A stretch of DNA of 64,000 nucleotides from Paramarasmius palmivorus (Eukaryota; Basidiomycota; Agaricomycetes; Agaricales; Marasmiaceae). Location of the stretch: NCBI GenBank assembly GCA_037176845.1, contig JAYKXP010000026.1, forward strand, positions 558,001-622,000, written 5' to 3'. Positions 1 to 12,135 of this stretch are shown here, piece after piece. Below the pieces are notes generated by a model. The model was not told where the DNA came from. It did no database searches and saw nothing but the letters and a program-made list of their open reading frames with translations. Each line of letters starts with the position of its first letter. The first letter of the stretch is position 1. The translations under genes were made by a program, and so were the position numbers.

Positions 1-1380
1 ACGCTGGCAGCACATGTACGAATTCATTCTCTCACCTTACAACGAGTTTAGTGTATCACCGTATAGTAATGATTTCTCTACCGCGACCACCGATGTCGAC
101 CTGTATCCGCGTCCGTCCGCGTTGCTTCGAAACTTCATCGGCAGTCGCTTACGCGGGTCGTATTGCAACATGGCCATGGCCCACCGCTGCCAGCGAGGTT
201 TACAGGCACGCCGGTAGGTTCGACGTTGGCACCGCAGGCCTGCCAAGGCAGGGTATATGGTTCAGAATATGATCCGTTTTGTTTCAGAGTCTCTACTCAC
301 CGTGATATGTCCATCGATGGCGGAGTAGTATCCGTCCCTTAGCCTAGTCGAAAGCGGAGGCTCCGCGTGAATTACTCTTCAAAATTTTCCTTTGAGGAAA
401 TCGGGATAGATAGCTACCGTGTTACTGCCTGGGTACTAGTCTCCAGAAGCAGCACTGAACTTTGGGCCGGCAATCCTGGTTTCGGTGGATGTTAGAACAC
501 TGAACAGTTCTCCAGCCAGAAATAGCACAGGTGCAGTTCACGGCCTTTCCATTCCGCAAAGCATCGTATCACGATTCATCTGTTCGGGCGCAGGAATTGA
601 GGAACATCAGCATCCGTAAGATACAACAAATCGAAAGGTACTCCCTGGTGACTGGTGTGTACCGCATGCTAGACGAAAGGGCGTATCAGACTGTCAATAT
701 TGTACGCCGCGAAGCAGTCTCCGATTACGTAGAATCCGGGACGAATACAACAGAACACACCCTGCCGTAGGACGATGCCAAAGTTAGCCAGCTAGAGCTG
801 TAGAAGACGTCCATCTTGCGCGGTCCATCTGTGGTACAAACTCGCCAGAAGGACCTTGCCGCAGGGCGGCTCCAAAGATTGCTAGTCATAGAAGTATCCT
901 GAAGGATTTGGTTATCTTGCATGCTTCATCCTGCGAGATGAATGGAGCAAACAATAGAACAGTCCCGGTTCATGCCAGCTGCGGACGTAGCTTCCAGAAA
1001 ATATTTGGCTATCTTGCACAATTCTCTCTTGTTATTGCCAAACCAAGTATGCTGCAAAAACATCAGTATCAACGGCACGCAAACGTTTACAAGATATACC
1101 CAGGACCCTTTCCACGTTCCAGGCGCTGGGAGGCATGGAGGATGGCAGTCTCCTTCGTCATTCCTGCATACTAACATGTCGTCGAGGCACATTGCTTGTG
1201 GGCTCGTGCCAGAGTGCAATCTGCATCCCGCCTTGCTGCGATATGAACGATGACTTGCACGTTCCTTCAATCTTAGCAGTTGCATTGCGCATGCGTTCAG
1301 GATCTTGGCCTACTAAGTGGAGCAAGACATGAATTCATTCGAGTAACGCGTCCTAGATAATTACAAACGGATATTGAGAA
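1..1380. other. no supportable gene
   Basis: This stretch lies 3' of ERG28 and up to the window edge. All open frames are short, lack plausible splice partners and match no family I recognise. I see no repeat, tRNA or transposon signature. It may hold the end of a gene lying outside the window. Confidence 0.4.
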
Positions 1381-1989
1381 TCAGGACTCGACATAAAAGT
1401 CGTACTGCATAATCATCCACGTTAATGAGCTCGCTATGATGATGTCAGATGATGAAAACGCGAAGAAATGGCTTCTCTTACTGGCTACTAGCATGGGAGC
1501 GATTAAGGGTGGTGTAAATTTGACACTACGGAAGATCAGGACTTCAGACGTGAAGTGGGCGAACGCGAGAAGGTATGAAAGTAGAGCGATATCATAAATC
1601 CTAATGAGGAACGTGAGGGTCGCGTAATGTTGACAGTGGTCTAGACACTCACGGTTTCAGGTGAATATTGTACGCAGCGTATCCCCGTATTATACTGGTC
1701 GTCAGAGTCCAAATAGCAAACGTCCTAGCTTGGAGTGGGTTGACTAGTCCCCATGAGCATGGAAGATATACAATACGGCAAAGAGAAATACCTAACGGAG
1801 AGCCCCCATACAGACGCCGAGTCAAGTTGAGACCAATAAAATTTTGAACCGTGTTGAAGAGAGAAGTCACGGCAATGAAAAGCTGCCACGAAGGAAGCCA
1901 GCCTGGAGATTGGGGTATAACTATTGCATCTGTCAGTATATGCTGAGAACCGCAGAGAATGGAAACCCAAACTGACTGTCGGCGAGCAT
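1381..1989 (-). CDS. ERG28: ERG28, ER scaffold protein of ergosterol biosynthesis
   Basis: Five exons (1989-1977, 1929-1792, 1728-1653, 1600-1482, 1433-1381) join in phase to give 132 aa, close to the family length. Family hallmarks read by eye are SPGWLPSWQLFIAVTSLFNT near the N-terminus, ARTFAIWT in the middle, HFTSEVLIFR, and a hydrophobic C-terminal TSSLTWMIMQYDFYV. Erg28 is a small multi-pass ER membrane protein that tethers the C-4 demethylation enzymes (Erg25/26/27) and other sterol enzymes into a complex. The first exon is only 13 nt, so a start chosen from one open frame would be wrong: a longer unspliced frame runs to 2263 but crosses an intron. The gene is divergent from the Ser/Pro-rich gene, with 133 bp between the start codons, so a shared promoter is likely. 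Confidence 0.9.
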
Positions 1990-2122
1990 GGTTGAAGTTT
2001 TGGAAAAATGTGCTGAATAAGCATGATACCGGCGCATTTTGGCGGGTGACAGGCGGAACTATAGAGTATGTAATTGAAATATTCGGCATGGTGCATTTTT
2101 GCTCTCGTCGTCGTTGACCACG

Positions 2123-5065
2123 ATGAGCAACGGTGCTGAAGAGGTGCTGTCGCCGTCCCTGCGCTCTATACCCAGCATTTCTAGCATCTCTAGCAACGTC
2201 AGCCTTTCTCGTCGACCACGAACGAGAGGTAGATCCAAGACACTTACAGGGGGTTCTAACCAAGCTGACGTCGACACTGTGCCCGCTCCCACTCCATACT
2301 CAGCCGATCAGACTGCTTCTGTTCTAGATAAAGAACTAGTCGATGAACCCCTTCCTATTCCTGAACAATCCATGATCCCAAATCAAAGTCAGCCGCGAAC
2401 TTCACGGGATTCCGCTTTTCCAGATATCGCGCCTGTGCACATGGCAGGCAGCGTGAATACTTCTTCGGTCAGTATTCATGTACAATCTTTTTGTCTTTTA
2501 CATGTTTAATATGGCTATTACTAGGTCCCAAAGTCGGCGAGTGCACCAGGAAGACGAACGGGATATCCAACTTTACCTTCGGCTTTTAATCGCGTACCTC
2601 TATCCCACCTCGACCGCTCCATTCGTGATTCAGTTATCACCCAAGACTCAGTACTTACTCAGCCAACAATAACATCTTCCTCCATATATCCGCCTTCTAC
2701 CTCCACTTCAACGGCATCAGGTACAGATTCACCACCGTCTCCCCGATCCGAACTAGGGAACGATGGCCAGGACGTTCCAATAGTTGCCGAAGAATATGAT
2801 GGAGACGACGTATCTTACCGTCTACGTCTTCTGGTGAACAACAGCTATTTCCTCCCTCCGGCACATTCAAAGCCAAAGCCTTCGGATTTTGCTCCTCCAC
2901 CACTCTCTTTACCTCAAAAGAAGACATCCGTACCCACGTCAGGTACTGGTTTCCTCGACCTTTTCAGGAAGCCGAAATCCAAACCCCCGACCCCTACCAG
3001 TCCTGATTCATTGATGCCAATCCTTCGTACGACATCCGATGCTACTACCACATCAGCATACCAGAATCAGCCGCGTTCACCCTTGTACACAAGCGGTCCT
3101 CGGTCTCCTGCCCCTCCATCACTTCCTAGTTCTCGTGTCGTCGTTGTACGGGAAAAGATGCCCGACCTTGCGAGCGCTGCCAAACAGGCCGAACAGGAGA
3201 TGAAGGCGCGCGGCGTGCGGCAAGATTCCGTACAGAAAGGCTATGAAGATGTGATAGATCCTACTGACTCGGTGGACTTACCTCCACCTTCGTCAACATA
3301 TCCCTTCGCCGTTCAAACTTCTGCACTACATGGTCTAGGTGTTGATGAGTCCGTGGGCGCGGCATTACTAGCTGATCGACTGCCGCCTCCAGTCAGTCCA
3401 GGAGGGTCTTCCACAAACCACGACGACAACTGGAGGAAGGACTTGCTGAAGGCAGCTGTTGGCCACTCGTTCGACAATCTGAACTCTCCCGTCATATCTC
3501 CAGTGCAGTCGTCTCCCAGCTCAGGGACCATGTCGCCGATAACAATTGAATCTAGGATTGGTGCACGAATCATTAGTCACCCTATCATCGACCACCACTC
3601 CTCTTCACCTCTTCCTAAATCCCCCTCAACAAGCCACTCTGTGACACCCACTCGCCCACGAGGATTTACTGGTCCCATCAGTCGTGATTCCCCTGTCCTG
3701 GCACGAGTAGAGACACCGTCTGCCCCGCTTACTCCGCTTTCACCGCCTCCCAGACGACAAATCATCAACCCAATATACTCATTATCCCAGACGGACCTAC
3801 CGTCAGCGTCTGGTATGAAGAGACCAGGCTCCTCTTCGTCTGCCAGCGGAATAAGAAAAACGTCGTCATCTCCATTTTTGCAGAATGTTCGTGACACACA
3901 GCGACAGGGTGTGACTATGACACCACCTCCCCTTTCATCGTCCATGAGAAGAGAAGCTAGTCAGGATAGCAGTAATGCAGACACGCAGAGCATTGGGTCT
4001 GCCTACTCTGTTGACGAACCACGAGCATCTAGCTCGAGATCTGAGCACTCTGGGCAGGGGTCAGACTACTCACCATCTCCCACAACTTCTGCGTTTCACG
4101 ATGCATTCAGTGCTCCACCTTCAGCAGTATCCATCCACACACCATTCCAGGGGCGAAGTAGCGATGATCACTTGCGGGACCTGGTGAGCCCACCGCCACG
4201 AACATCTTCTTCTCTGGCCCATGTCATTGCTCCACGGCCAAGCTACGCCAACCAGCAGAAGTCCTATTCCGACCACGGCCATTCGCACTCGCAGTCTACA
4301 TCATCAAACCAGACGGAGCCTCGTCGCCCATCTGTATCTTCACAGATTGAAATACGCGCACCTCCTCCCACGACGCCCCCTCTGCCTTCTACAAGTATGC
4401 ACAACCGTCACAATTCTGGCCATTTGACCGTTCAAATATCGTCCAACCCAACACCCCCTGCCATTCATTCCGCTCCGCCACCATCCTCGCCCATGTCATT
4501 CTTTGATTCCATACCAAGTGCTCTAAACTATATTGATTTCGAAGACTCATCATCCGAAGGCGAAGATGAAGAGCCGGAACAAACTCAGCCTCCCCCACGT
4601 CCACCGATATACAAATCTCCTAGCTTCAATGCTAGTACTGCACCATCACTTAGTGCATTTCCCTCGCCTCCATCAGCGTCCCGAGCCCCTTTCATGCGTT
4701 TAGGCAACCACTCTACGCCTTACGTATCATCATCATCTCTTTTAGAGTCACGTCCACCAGTGGAGCACAACCCCCAGCAGCAGAGTTTCTTCACTCAACG
4801 TGGACCTCTTACTTCAACTTACGATTTGCTGCAATACACGCGCCAGGTAGAAAGCAATCCAGGATCGCCAGGATCTGGAGCTCGGTCACCACGGAGACCT
4901 GCTACCGCGGAAGCGACAAGTAGCAACAACAGTTCTACGACATCTTTGAGGGGTGATTGGCGGAGACTAGACGGACTTCTCAAACAACATGTTAAGGAAG
5001 AAAAGGATAGGATAAAGCAGATTACGACTAATAGTAGGAATAATCAACCTAAGGAACAGGAGTAA
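2123..5065 (+). CDS. large Ser/Pro-rich, probably disordered protein
   Basis: Two exons, 2123-2467 and 2525-5065, joined by a 57-bp phase-0 intron (donor GTCAGT, acceptor CTAG) give 961 aa. The start is the first ATG of the frame. Composition is dominated by Ser, Pro and Thr, with many short proline runs and SP/TP dipeptides. There is one helical, charged stretch around residues 215-235 (VREKMPDLASAAKQAEQEMK) and an acidic patch (EDSSSEGEDEEPEQ) near residue 690. The C-terminus is charged and helical (LLKQHVKEEKDRIKQIT). I see no catalytic domain, signal peptide or membrane segment. The many SP/TP sites suggest a phosphorylated scaffold or regulator, but that is inference. I do not recognise the family. 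Confidence 0.8.
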
Positions 5066-5491
5066 TTTTGATTTTGTGATTGTTTTCTTTCTTACGATTC
5101 TTGTTCATTCATTCACTCGTTCATCCTTGGTCATCTACGCATCTACAGTTTCGATATCTATACCGGTTCACATATGTATACCCTATGCAAAGTGTTGTTG
5201 TTTTCTCCATCTACACCAGGTGCTTCAAAGACAAGACCGTTGAGGTATCAATGAGGTATCATGTGGATCGAGAGGTAGTATGGTAGCTGCGAAAGCAGAG
5301 TAGGGTCGTTTTCGAATTCTGAGTACTTGGCTGAAGCCTGAGTGCTGTTAGCTTGGGGAAGACGGTCCGCGGCCCGTGAGCATAAACTGAATTGATCAAG
5401 TGTACCGGGATGTGAAAACCGACTGCTGGTCTATAAAAGCGTGTCTTTATAGCTACATGGTTAAACACAGAACGCGCTAGAATCAGAGAAG
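5066..5491. other. intergenic, 3' and 5' flanks
   Basis: Pyrimidine- and T-rich sequence follows the stop at 5065, as expected for a fungal 3' UTR. The segment from about 5290 serves as promoter for the epimerase. I see no gene. Confidence 0.5.
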
Positions 5492-6527
5492 ATGCCAGTT
5501 GAACAAACAAACGACCGAATTATCCTGAAACACCCAAAGGTACCGTGCTTCTTGTCGGTCATATTATTATGTTACTGATGAATTGAAAGGGTCCAAGCGT
5601 GGAGATGCTTCTGTACGGAGCACATATCTTGTCCTGGAAGTCGGGAAGCAAAGGCAGTCCTGAACAGAAGGAACGCCTCTTCTTGTCTTCCAAAGCTCCG
5701 CTTGACGGATCAGCTCCAGTCCGAGGCGGTATTCCGGTCGTATTCCCCGCGTTTGCGGCCCCTCCACATGCTCATCCGGAGCACTCCAAGTTGGGGATCC
5801 ATGGATTCGCCAGGAGCGAGGTTTGGACATTTGACAGTGTAGTCCTCGATAGCGAGGCGGGTGTTTCTGTTCGTCTTAGTGAGGCTTCCGGAGTTCTTGA
5901 AGAGAGAAGATGTACTTACTCGATCGTTTGTCAAGCCCTCACACCGACACCAAAGATTCAGGAGGTATACAGCAGGCAATTTCAGCTCGCCTACGTCGTG
6001 ACCCTCGCAGAACATCAGCTGAGCACCGATCTCCACGTCCACAACCCTGACTCCGAGCCTTTGGAGTTCCATGCCTTGTTCCACAACTACATACGTTGTC
6101 CAGCAAATGATGTAGCCATCGCACCACTTCAAGGCAAGAAGTACTTCGATAAAACCGACAAGGAGTTCCAGGGATTGAAAACTGAGACTAGAGCCGCCGT
6201 CGACGTGAGAAAATGGACCGATAGCGTTTATGAGGACACATCAGGAAGTTACGAAGTGACCTGGCCTGGAGATGGCGTTTCTATTAAGACGGTGAATTTG
6301 AAGGATCTAGTAATTTGGAATCCCCAGGCGGAAGCAGGTCCAAAGATCATTGATATGGAAGATAAAGGCTGGTGAGTCAAATCTGTTAGGGTTACTTTGC
6401 GCAACACGCTGAATTAGGTTCTTACAGGGAGAAGTATGTATGCGTTGAACCTGGATTCGTCAAAGGATACGTGAAGCTTGAGGGTGGAAAATCCTGGACT
6501 GGCCAGCAGACTATAACCCTGCACTAG
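5492..6527 (+). CDS. glucose-6-phosphate 1-epimerase (aldose 1-epimerase fold)
   Basis: Exons 5492-5539, 5590-6371 and 6428-6527 join in phase to 309 aa, matching the yeast YMR099C-type family. The N-terminus reads HPKGPSVEMLLYGAHILSWK, typical of the family's first beta strands. It is followed by RGGIPVVFPAF and HGFARSEVWTF, which carry the conserved Arg and His residues that line the sugar pocket. The C-terminus has GYVKLEGGKSWTGQQTITL. The enzyme interconverts alpha- and beta-anomers of glucose 6-phosphate in the cytosol. There is no signal peptide. It faces the next gene in the same direction, about 200 bp away. Confidence 0.88.
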
Positions 6528-6725
6528 CTTCACCAGTCCTGTAGTTATGTATAGTAGCCCTGTATGCGCAAAGAATAGAACAGAGGAATCAAGATGTGGC
6601 CCTTGCAGCACGTGTCGAGTCACATAGAAGTGTGGCAGTGTTTAACGCATGTTCCGCAAAAGGTATATGGCCTCATGCCCTGAGCCAACTATGTTGCCGA
6701 GCTTGCTCTCCTCCTTCATTCTATA

Positions 6726-8366
6726 ATGCAGACAGACTCATCTTACGAGTGGCGGTATTCACCTTACTCATGGCATCAGGTATGAGCTGGAATACGCTTG
6801 GGACCAAGGCTTTCGCTCACTCTGTATGATAGTCTCATGATCAGGCAACGGTTCTGCTCAAACTTCCATACCACGTCACTGAAGAGGATCTTTCGGTGGG
6901 TAGTATCTTGTTGTTTGAGAATGCTCTTCATTGACTTTTGTCTCCAAAGGTGACTATAGAACGTAGCTATATTATAGCCGGGGTTGTAGGGCAGGCTCCA
7001 ATTGTAAAAGTGCGTAAGAAAAGCATCTTTTGTCACCTTTCATTCAAATGCCATGATGTACAGGGAAGACTATATGGGAATGTCGATACTTCACAGTCCT
7101 TATGGCTTCTAGAGCCACGTACGTCTCGACTGTCAGCGAGAGAACGTACCACATCGACTACCTCGACCGCTTCCACCCAGTCTTCCTATGCCATAGTCTC
7201 CGACCCCGAAATTTCAAGCAGCTTTGCAGCGTCTTTGGATAGTGGGCATACCTCTGATGCGGATGATTTCTCTTCACCTGCGTTGTCCTCGCCTTCTATC
7301 GCTTCTGCCGATGAACTTCGTGGTTTCCCTTATTCAAAAAAGACCCACTCAAATGCCGCGTCATCTCGCCCCATTTCACCAGGACCACCTTCCTTTTCCT
7401 CGCTAGACTCTCTGGGAGGGTCTGAACGTCTTCTCACCATACATCTAGCAAAGGAAAGTCCCACTATCTGGCCCAACCTCGTGTCCGGCCCTGTACCGAT
7501 AACAATATCTCCTTTCGAGTATAACTCGGTCATTTTCAACACCAGCCACGAACTTGAACACAAGTACAATTGTGACCCGACAAGCCTGACACATATAGCT
7601 TTGGAATTGCTCGATGTTAGGCAAGATAAGGAGGAGGCATTTGAGTACTTTTTGTAAGTTCTTTCTTCCTCTGACGTAAATTTACTCATTGCCCTCTAGA
7701 CGAGCCTGGCATTTTGCGAGAGCACCCACTGCGACCATGAAATTGGTCTCCTACTATCTCCCCATACACGTTTCTTATAATATTCAACCCTCGAAGTCGC
7801 AGCACCTTCGTGGGAGTACCCCGTATTATGTGCAGTGCATTGGAGGTGCAAAGGGTCTTGCAATGTTATATTTGGAAGCAGGGATGTTGTATCTGGAAGG
7901 GTCCGCATCTAATCTTGTTTCTTCTTCTCATTCCACCCTCAGCCTCTCCTCCATTAGGATGCCACTGCAGTCGCAACCGATTGATAATGGCACACAGGCA
8001 TGGCGACGCGACCGCGTCGCAGCGTCCAGATTTTTTGAACGGGCAAGGGCACTCTGCCCAGACCTAGAGATACCAGCCTTGCCGCCCCCAGCTGAGCTGA
8101 ATGTTGGAGATGACTTGGAGATGCCTTGTATAGAGCTTGATTCAGGTCAAGCTATATCCAGGAGCAAAGATACCGTTCGGAAACGGAAGAAGCAAGAAAA
8201 TGATGTCTTGTTGGAGAAGCGATCTGCGAGGATCGACGAGGATATTGATAACACTTGGTATATGTTTATACCGACCTTGGTGGGCGCCGGCACCGCATTG
8301 GTGGTCGTTGGCGTCGTTGGCGTTTTGAGCTTTTCCTCGTGGTCGAGGAGGAATCAGGGATCTTAA
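6726..8366 (+). CDS. C-terminally membrane-anchored protein with CS/Hsp20-like N-terminus
   Basis: Five exons (6726-6779, 6845-6895, 6950-7009, 7064-7653, 7700-8366) join in phase to about 473 aa. The first ~75 residues (KLPYHVTEEDLS, then GRLYGNVDTSQSLWLLEP) have the alternating beta pattern of a CS/p23 domain like that of NudC and Sba1; this is my reading, not a proven match. The middle is Ser-rich. The region with RAWHFARAPTATMKLVSYYL, YYVQCIGGAKGLAMLYLEAG and AWRRDRVAASRFFERARALC looks helical and repeat-like. A hydrophobic segment near residues 445-465 followed by SSWSRRNQGS predicts a tail anchor with a short basic end. Function unknown; a co-chaperone-like membrane adaptor is possible. 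Confidence 0.75.
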
Positions 8367-8934
8367 CTCCCTGTTACTACGTTTAGGATGGATATTTTCT
8401 TTAAGATGTATTGCTGTATTGCTCATTCCTCTGTTGTATCGCATTTGGATCCTGTGTACATAGTATCGGCCAACTTAGACTTTTGACATGCATTACTGGA
8501 CCGAGTACCTAACCTAAGAGCGCACCAGCGCTCATTGAGTCTGAAATCTCTCACCCCAACCACGATCTTCCTCGATATTGCGGAAGACCGAGCCCAGAGT
8601 TTTTCTCGCAGTGAGAACCGCTGCGTCACCGCGAACAAAAATATCTTCAATAGCCGATATTATCATTAGGGTCGATCTTGGGATTCTCTTGTGCTCAGCA
8701 ACGAATCGGGATGCTTCACTACTTCCTCTTCCTTTCACCTCCTTACTGCTTAAGACGGCTGAACGAGGGGTTTCGATGTTGACATAGGATCGCTTGTTGC
8801 TATCGACACCAGGTTACAACAAACGACGGGAAACGAGACACGTTTTTCCACTGAGTATGTACCATAACCTTCTATTTAACGGAAAGCCGCAGCTCTGCGG
8901 GACTTACCGATTCCCCTGATTCACTCAGCGAGAC
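8367..8934. other. intergenic region
   Basis: This is the 3' flank of the tail-anchored protein gene and the promoter of the first F-box gene. Only short shadow frames are present. I see no repeat or RNA gene. Confidence 0.5.
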
Positions 8935-10194
8935 ATGCATGTCTCAAACTTTTTGATACCCCAAGAAATCACTGACTATATCATCGACCACTTCCACGAC
9001 GATCCCCCGACTCTTGCCATCTGCGCTCTCGTTTGCAGAGCATGGTATCCAGCAAGCAGACACCATCTCTTCGCCGTGGTGAATATATCCCCACGTAGCA
9101 TCGCAACATTCTCCGACTTGTTGCTCCAAGCACCCTCGGGATGGTTCAGTATCGTTCCTATTCTCCGCGAATTATCACTGCATCTGCACGATGACGCTCT
9201 TTGGTTGGGTACTCTCTCGGGGTTATTCCCAGAGTGTACTTCTCTACGTTCCCTCAAAATCTTCTTCCGTGGTGGACAGCTCACCGAGGAGGTCAGGCAG
9301 ACACTCTCAACTACTTTCCACACCATCACCTACCTGGCTCTTTTAGAGACCACTCCTCAGCGTCGATCATTATCCCGGGATGTAGAATGGATTTGTACTT
9401 TCCCGCATCTCAGGAAAGTTCTCATCTCTGGGGATTATTACAAGGACCTGGACATAAGCCCATATGCGCGCCTCCCTAGCGGAGTTCAAGAGCTAAAGCT
9501 TGATCTCCCCAGTCCCGCGACACAGGCATTCGTGCAGTGGTTGCTTCACCATACGACTATACCCACTGTTTCGTCACTACTTCTCTTCCGAGTAGTTGAT
9601 GATGACGTCTCGATTCTCAAAGAGTACCTTGCCGAGTGCAGGAATGTATTGAAGAACCTCATGCTATTCCTATATCAGTGTCGAGACCGTGCAGGTGAGT
9701 AGGTGGACCACATACTCTACTCTACTTTTTCTGACACTCATTCAGGAGATTTTGATCTAAGCCAGCATGTAGTCTTGAACAGCATCTACTTGAGCTCAAA
9801 TGGTTCATCATCTGTCCGCACCATACGCGACATCCTTTCCACCTCTGCCTCACTCATTGAAATGCAAGACGTGTTACTCCGTATATCTTCCTTTGAACTG
9901 GCTGATCTATACGACTGGGCCTCGTTGGACAGGGTTTTTACCTCGCATCGTTCGTCGTCTGCCAAGATCACGATAGTAATGGACGAGGATGGAAGATACG
10001 AGTCGGATTTGGCAACAAGACTGCCCATGTGTGCCAAACGGAAGCAACTGCATTTTGTCAGGGCGGGCGTTCACAGCGCCGCATCGAGCTATGTAGAGGA
10101 AGTTTTCGGTTATGCTACGGTGAGTTTGTCTTTGAAACGCGGCAAGTACAGGATACTAATGTGCAACTGTGAACCTGTTTAGCACCACTATTGA
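8935..10194 (+). CDS. F-box/leucine-rich-type protein, copy 1
   Basis: Exons 8935-9694, 9746-10119 and probably a 12-nt last exon 10183-10194 join in phase to about 381 aa. The N-terminal F-box-like segment (IPQEITDYIIDHFHDDPPTL then ALVCRAWYPASRHHLF) is the form common in Agaricomycetes. It is followed by leucine-rich strands (LRSLKIF, ITYLALLE, VQELKLDLP). F-box proteins link substrates to Skp1-cullin ubiquitin ligases; the substrate here is unknown. The tail is less certain. The frame also runs unspliced to 10182, but GTGAGT at 10120 and TTTAG at 10182 make a good intron. It is a close paralogue of the gene at 10722. Confidence 0.85.
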
Positions 10195-10342
10195 ACCATA
10201 AATTTCCTCAAATGATACCCTAATATACGGATGCTTAATATACACCCTTTTGAGTCAATATCCGCATCCAAACCGACTGTAATTTCGTTCGAGGAAGCAC
10301 CAGTGATGAAGTAGACCTTTAGCCTTCGCGCATGAGCCAGCA

Positions 10343-10613
10343 ATGATTACTATACTGGCAAAGTCAAGCGCCTTCGTCGGCAGCTGTTTGGACGCGAGCA
10401 TCAACTTGATCATCAAGTACGTCTTACAACCGTGCTCGGTACACTGATGGCTTCGTCTACAGTTTCTTGAGGACGGGATTTCTACTTATGGTGAGTACGT
10501 GTTCACGCTGCACACCTGTATCCAACTCCTCGTGCATCACCGGGGTCCCAAAACTGAATAATAAGTGCTTGGGTTGGCAGACGTTCCCGTACGCAAAAGA
10601 TGCGATATGCTAG
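10343..10613 (+). CDS. candidate small hydrophobic protein
   Basis: Three short exons (10343-10416, 10463-10490, 10566-10613) join in phase through GTACGT/CTACAG and GTGAGT/ATAAG introns. They give 49 aa with a hydrophobic centre (SINLIINFLRTGFLLM). No family is recognised. In-phase joining of three segments with consensus splice sites is suggestive but could arise by chance. It lies between two F-box paralogues, so it may also be debris from the duplication. Confidence 0.25.
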
Positions 10614-10674
10614 TTTTGGACGTAAATCGGGTAACCTGTCCGCTCATTCGGGGCAAATAAGGTCTTATCATCCG

Positions 10675-10681
10675 TATAAAA
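10675..10681 (+). promoter_or_regulatory. TATA box of F-box copy 2
   Basis: TATAAAA lies 47 bp upstream of the ATG at 10722. Its position and sequence fit a TATA element with a very short leader. Confidence 0.5.
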
Positions 10682-10721
10682 GGTCAGGAAGAGATCATTC
10701 TTACGCTCTCGATCACTATTC

Positions 10722-11958
10722 ATGCCTTCCTCTTGTCTCCCCCCAGAGGTAACTGACCATATCATCGACCACTGCCATTCCGACCCCGACACGCTCTCGG
10801 CCTGCGGTCTGGTTTGTAAAGCTTGGTATGGGGCGAGTAGGTACCATTTATTCGCCGCAGTCGAACTGTCCAAGTCCCGAGCCAAACACATTCACAATCT
10901 GCTACGCCCTATTAACACGAACTCGGCGATTACCATCATTCCGTTCATCCAGGAGCTATCTTTACATCTATACCCAGCTTCCCGGGAGACATGGCTGGAG
11001 ACACTAATATCCGCTCTGCCCGAATACATCCCGCTCCGTACCCTCAGGATTTTTTGCCACGGCGTTCAGGTATCCTCGGAGGTTAGGTCGAAGTTCACAA
11101 CAACATTTCGATCCATTACATATCTCGCTCTCTTTGAGTCGACATTGCTCCGACGTTCATTCGCAGAGGATGTGAAGTTTATCTGTTCCTTCCCAGAGTT
11201 GGAGACGATCCTCTTTTATGGACATCATCGCTATGACTTGCACCTAGAGCCGAACGAGGCCATCCTTCCCAAGGGTGTCCGGACACTCAAACTAGATCTT
11301 CCTTCTGTTTCGACGGAAGCTTTCGCAGCCTGGCTTTTGGGTCATGAGCATGTCCCCACTCCGGCGGCATTGCACATCTTTAGGGTGACAGAGAATAGTG
11401 TGCCTGAACTTAAGAGGTACCTTCAGGTGTGCAAGGACACATTGGAGGATCTAATGTTGTTCTTGTACCAATGGAGAACAGATCCCTGTAAGTTGTAGCA
11501 CATAGCTCTTGCAAGTCCATTCGGTCTAACTTTCATTACAAGCCGATTTCGATATCAGCGAACACCATTTGATGAAGAGCATCTATCTTAACAGCAATGG
11601 ATCCTCCACTCTTGAAACAACCTATTCTATACTTTCTTCTGTATCTCAGAGTGGGGCAGCTATGGAAAATGTGCTGTTGCGCATAGGCTCATATGAGCTA
11701 GCTCAACGCGAAGACTGGGCCGCACTAAACGACCTTATCGCATCCTTAGGTGAATCCTGTACTACAACAGTGGTCATGGACGATAATGGAACGTACGAAG
11801 AAGAGATTAGGGAAAGGCTTCACGGGTGCAGGAGGTTGGACATTGTTAGTGCTACTAGTTGGAGCTTGGCTTCACGTTATGTGAGCGAAGTATATGACCG
11901 GATGAAGGCGAGTCTTGTACTTCCACATAGCAATCGCATTCCTCACATATCGCAATAG
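10722..11958 (+). CDS. F-box/leucine-rich-type protein, copy 2
   Basis: Exons 10722-11487 and 11543-11958 join in phase to 393 aa. The F-box-like N-terminus (LPPEVTDHIIDHCHSDPDTL, GLVCKAWYGASRYHLF) and the leucine-rich body (LRTLRIF, ITYLALFE, VRTLKLDLP) align along the whole length with the gene at 8935. The intron sits at the same place (after the LMLFLYQ segment). The copy differs at the C-terminus, which has no third exon and ends in LPHSNRIPHISQ. The role is inferred to be substrate recognition in an SCF ubiquitin ligase. Tandem expansion of such genes is common in mushroom-forming fungi. Confidence 0.85.
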
Positions 11959-12135
11959 CAATTCTAGACTCTAGAGAAAGCTTGACGCATCTTGCGCGTT
12001 ATTTATGAAAGTGTAGTTACAGATTTAATCTCTATCTAATGTGCACCTAAAAGTAGTCCCCCCTAGGCAGACTCAATCGCTCGCAGACCTAAGACAGATA
12101 CGAGATACCACACCATTCAGCTTAGACGACGATCA

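Noticed and set aside
1649..2263. 204-aa minus-strand frame taken as one gene
   Set aside because: Only part is coding. The ERG28 motifs come from spliced exons, and the upstream half overlaps the divergent gene's start and an intron.
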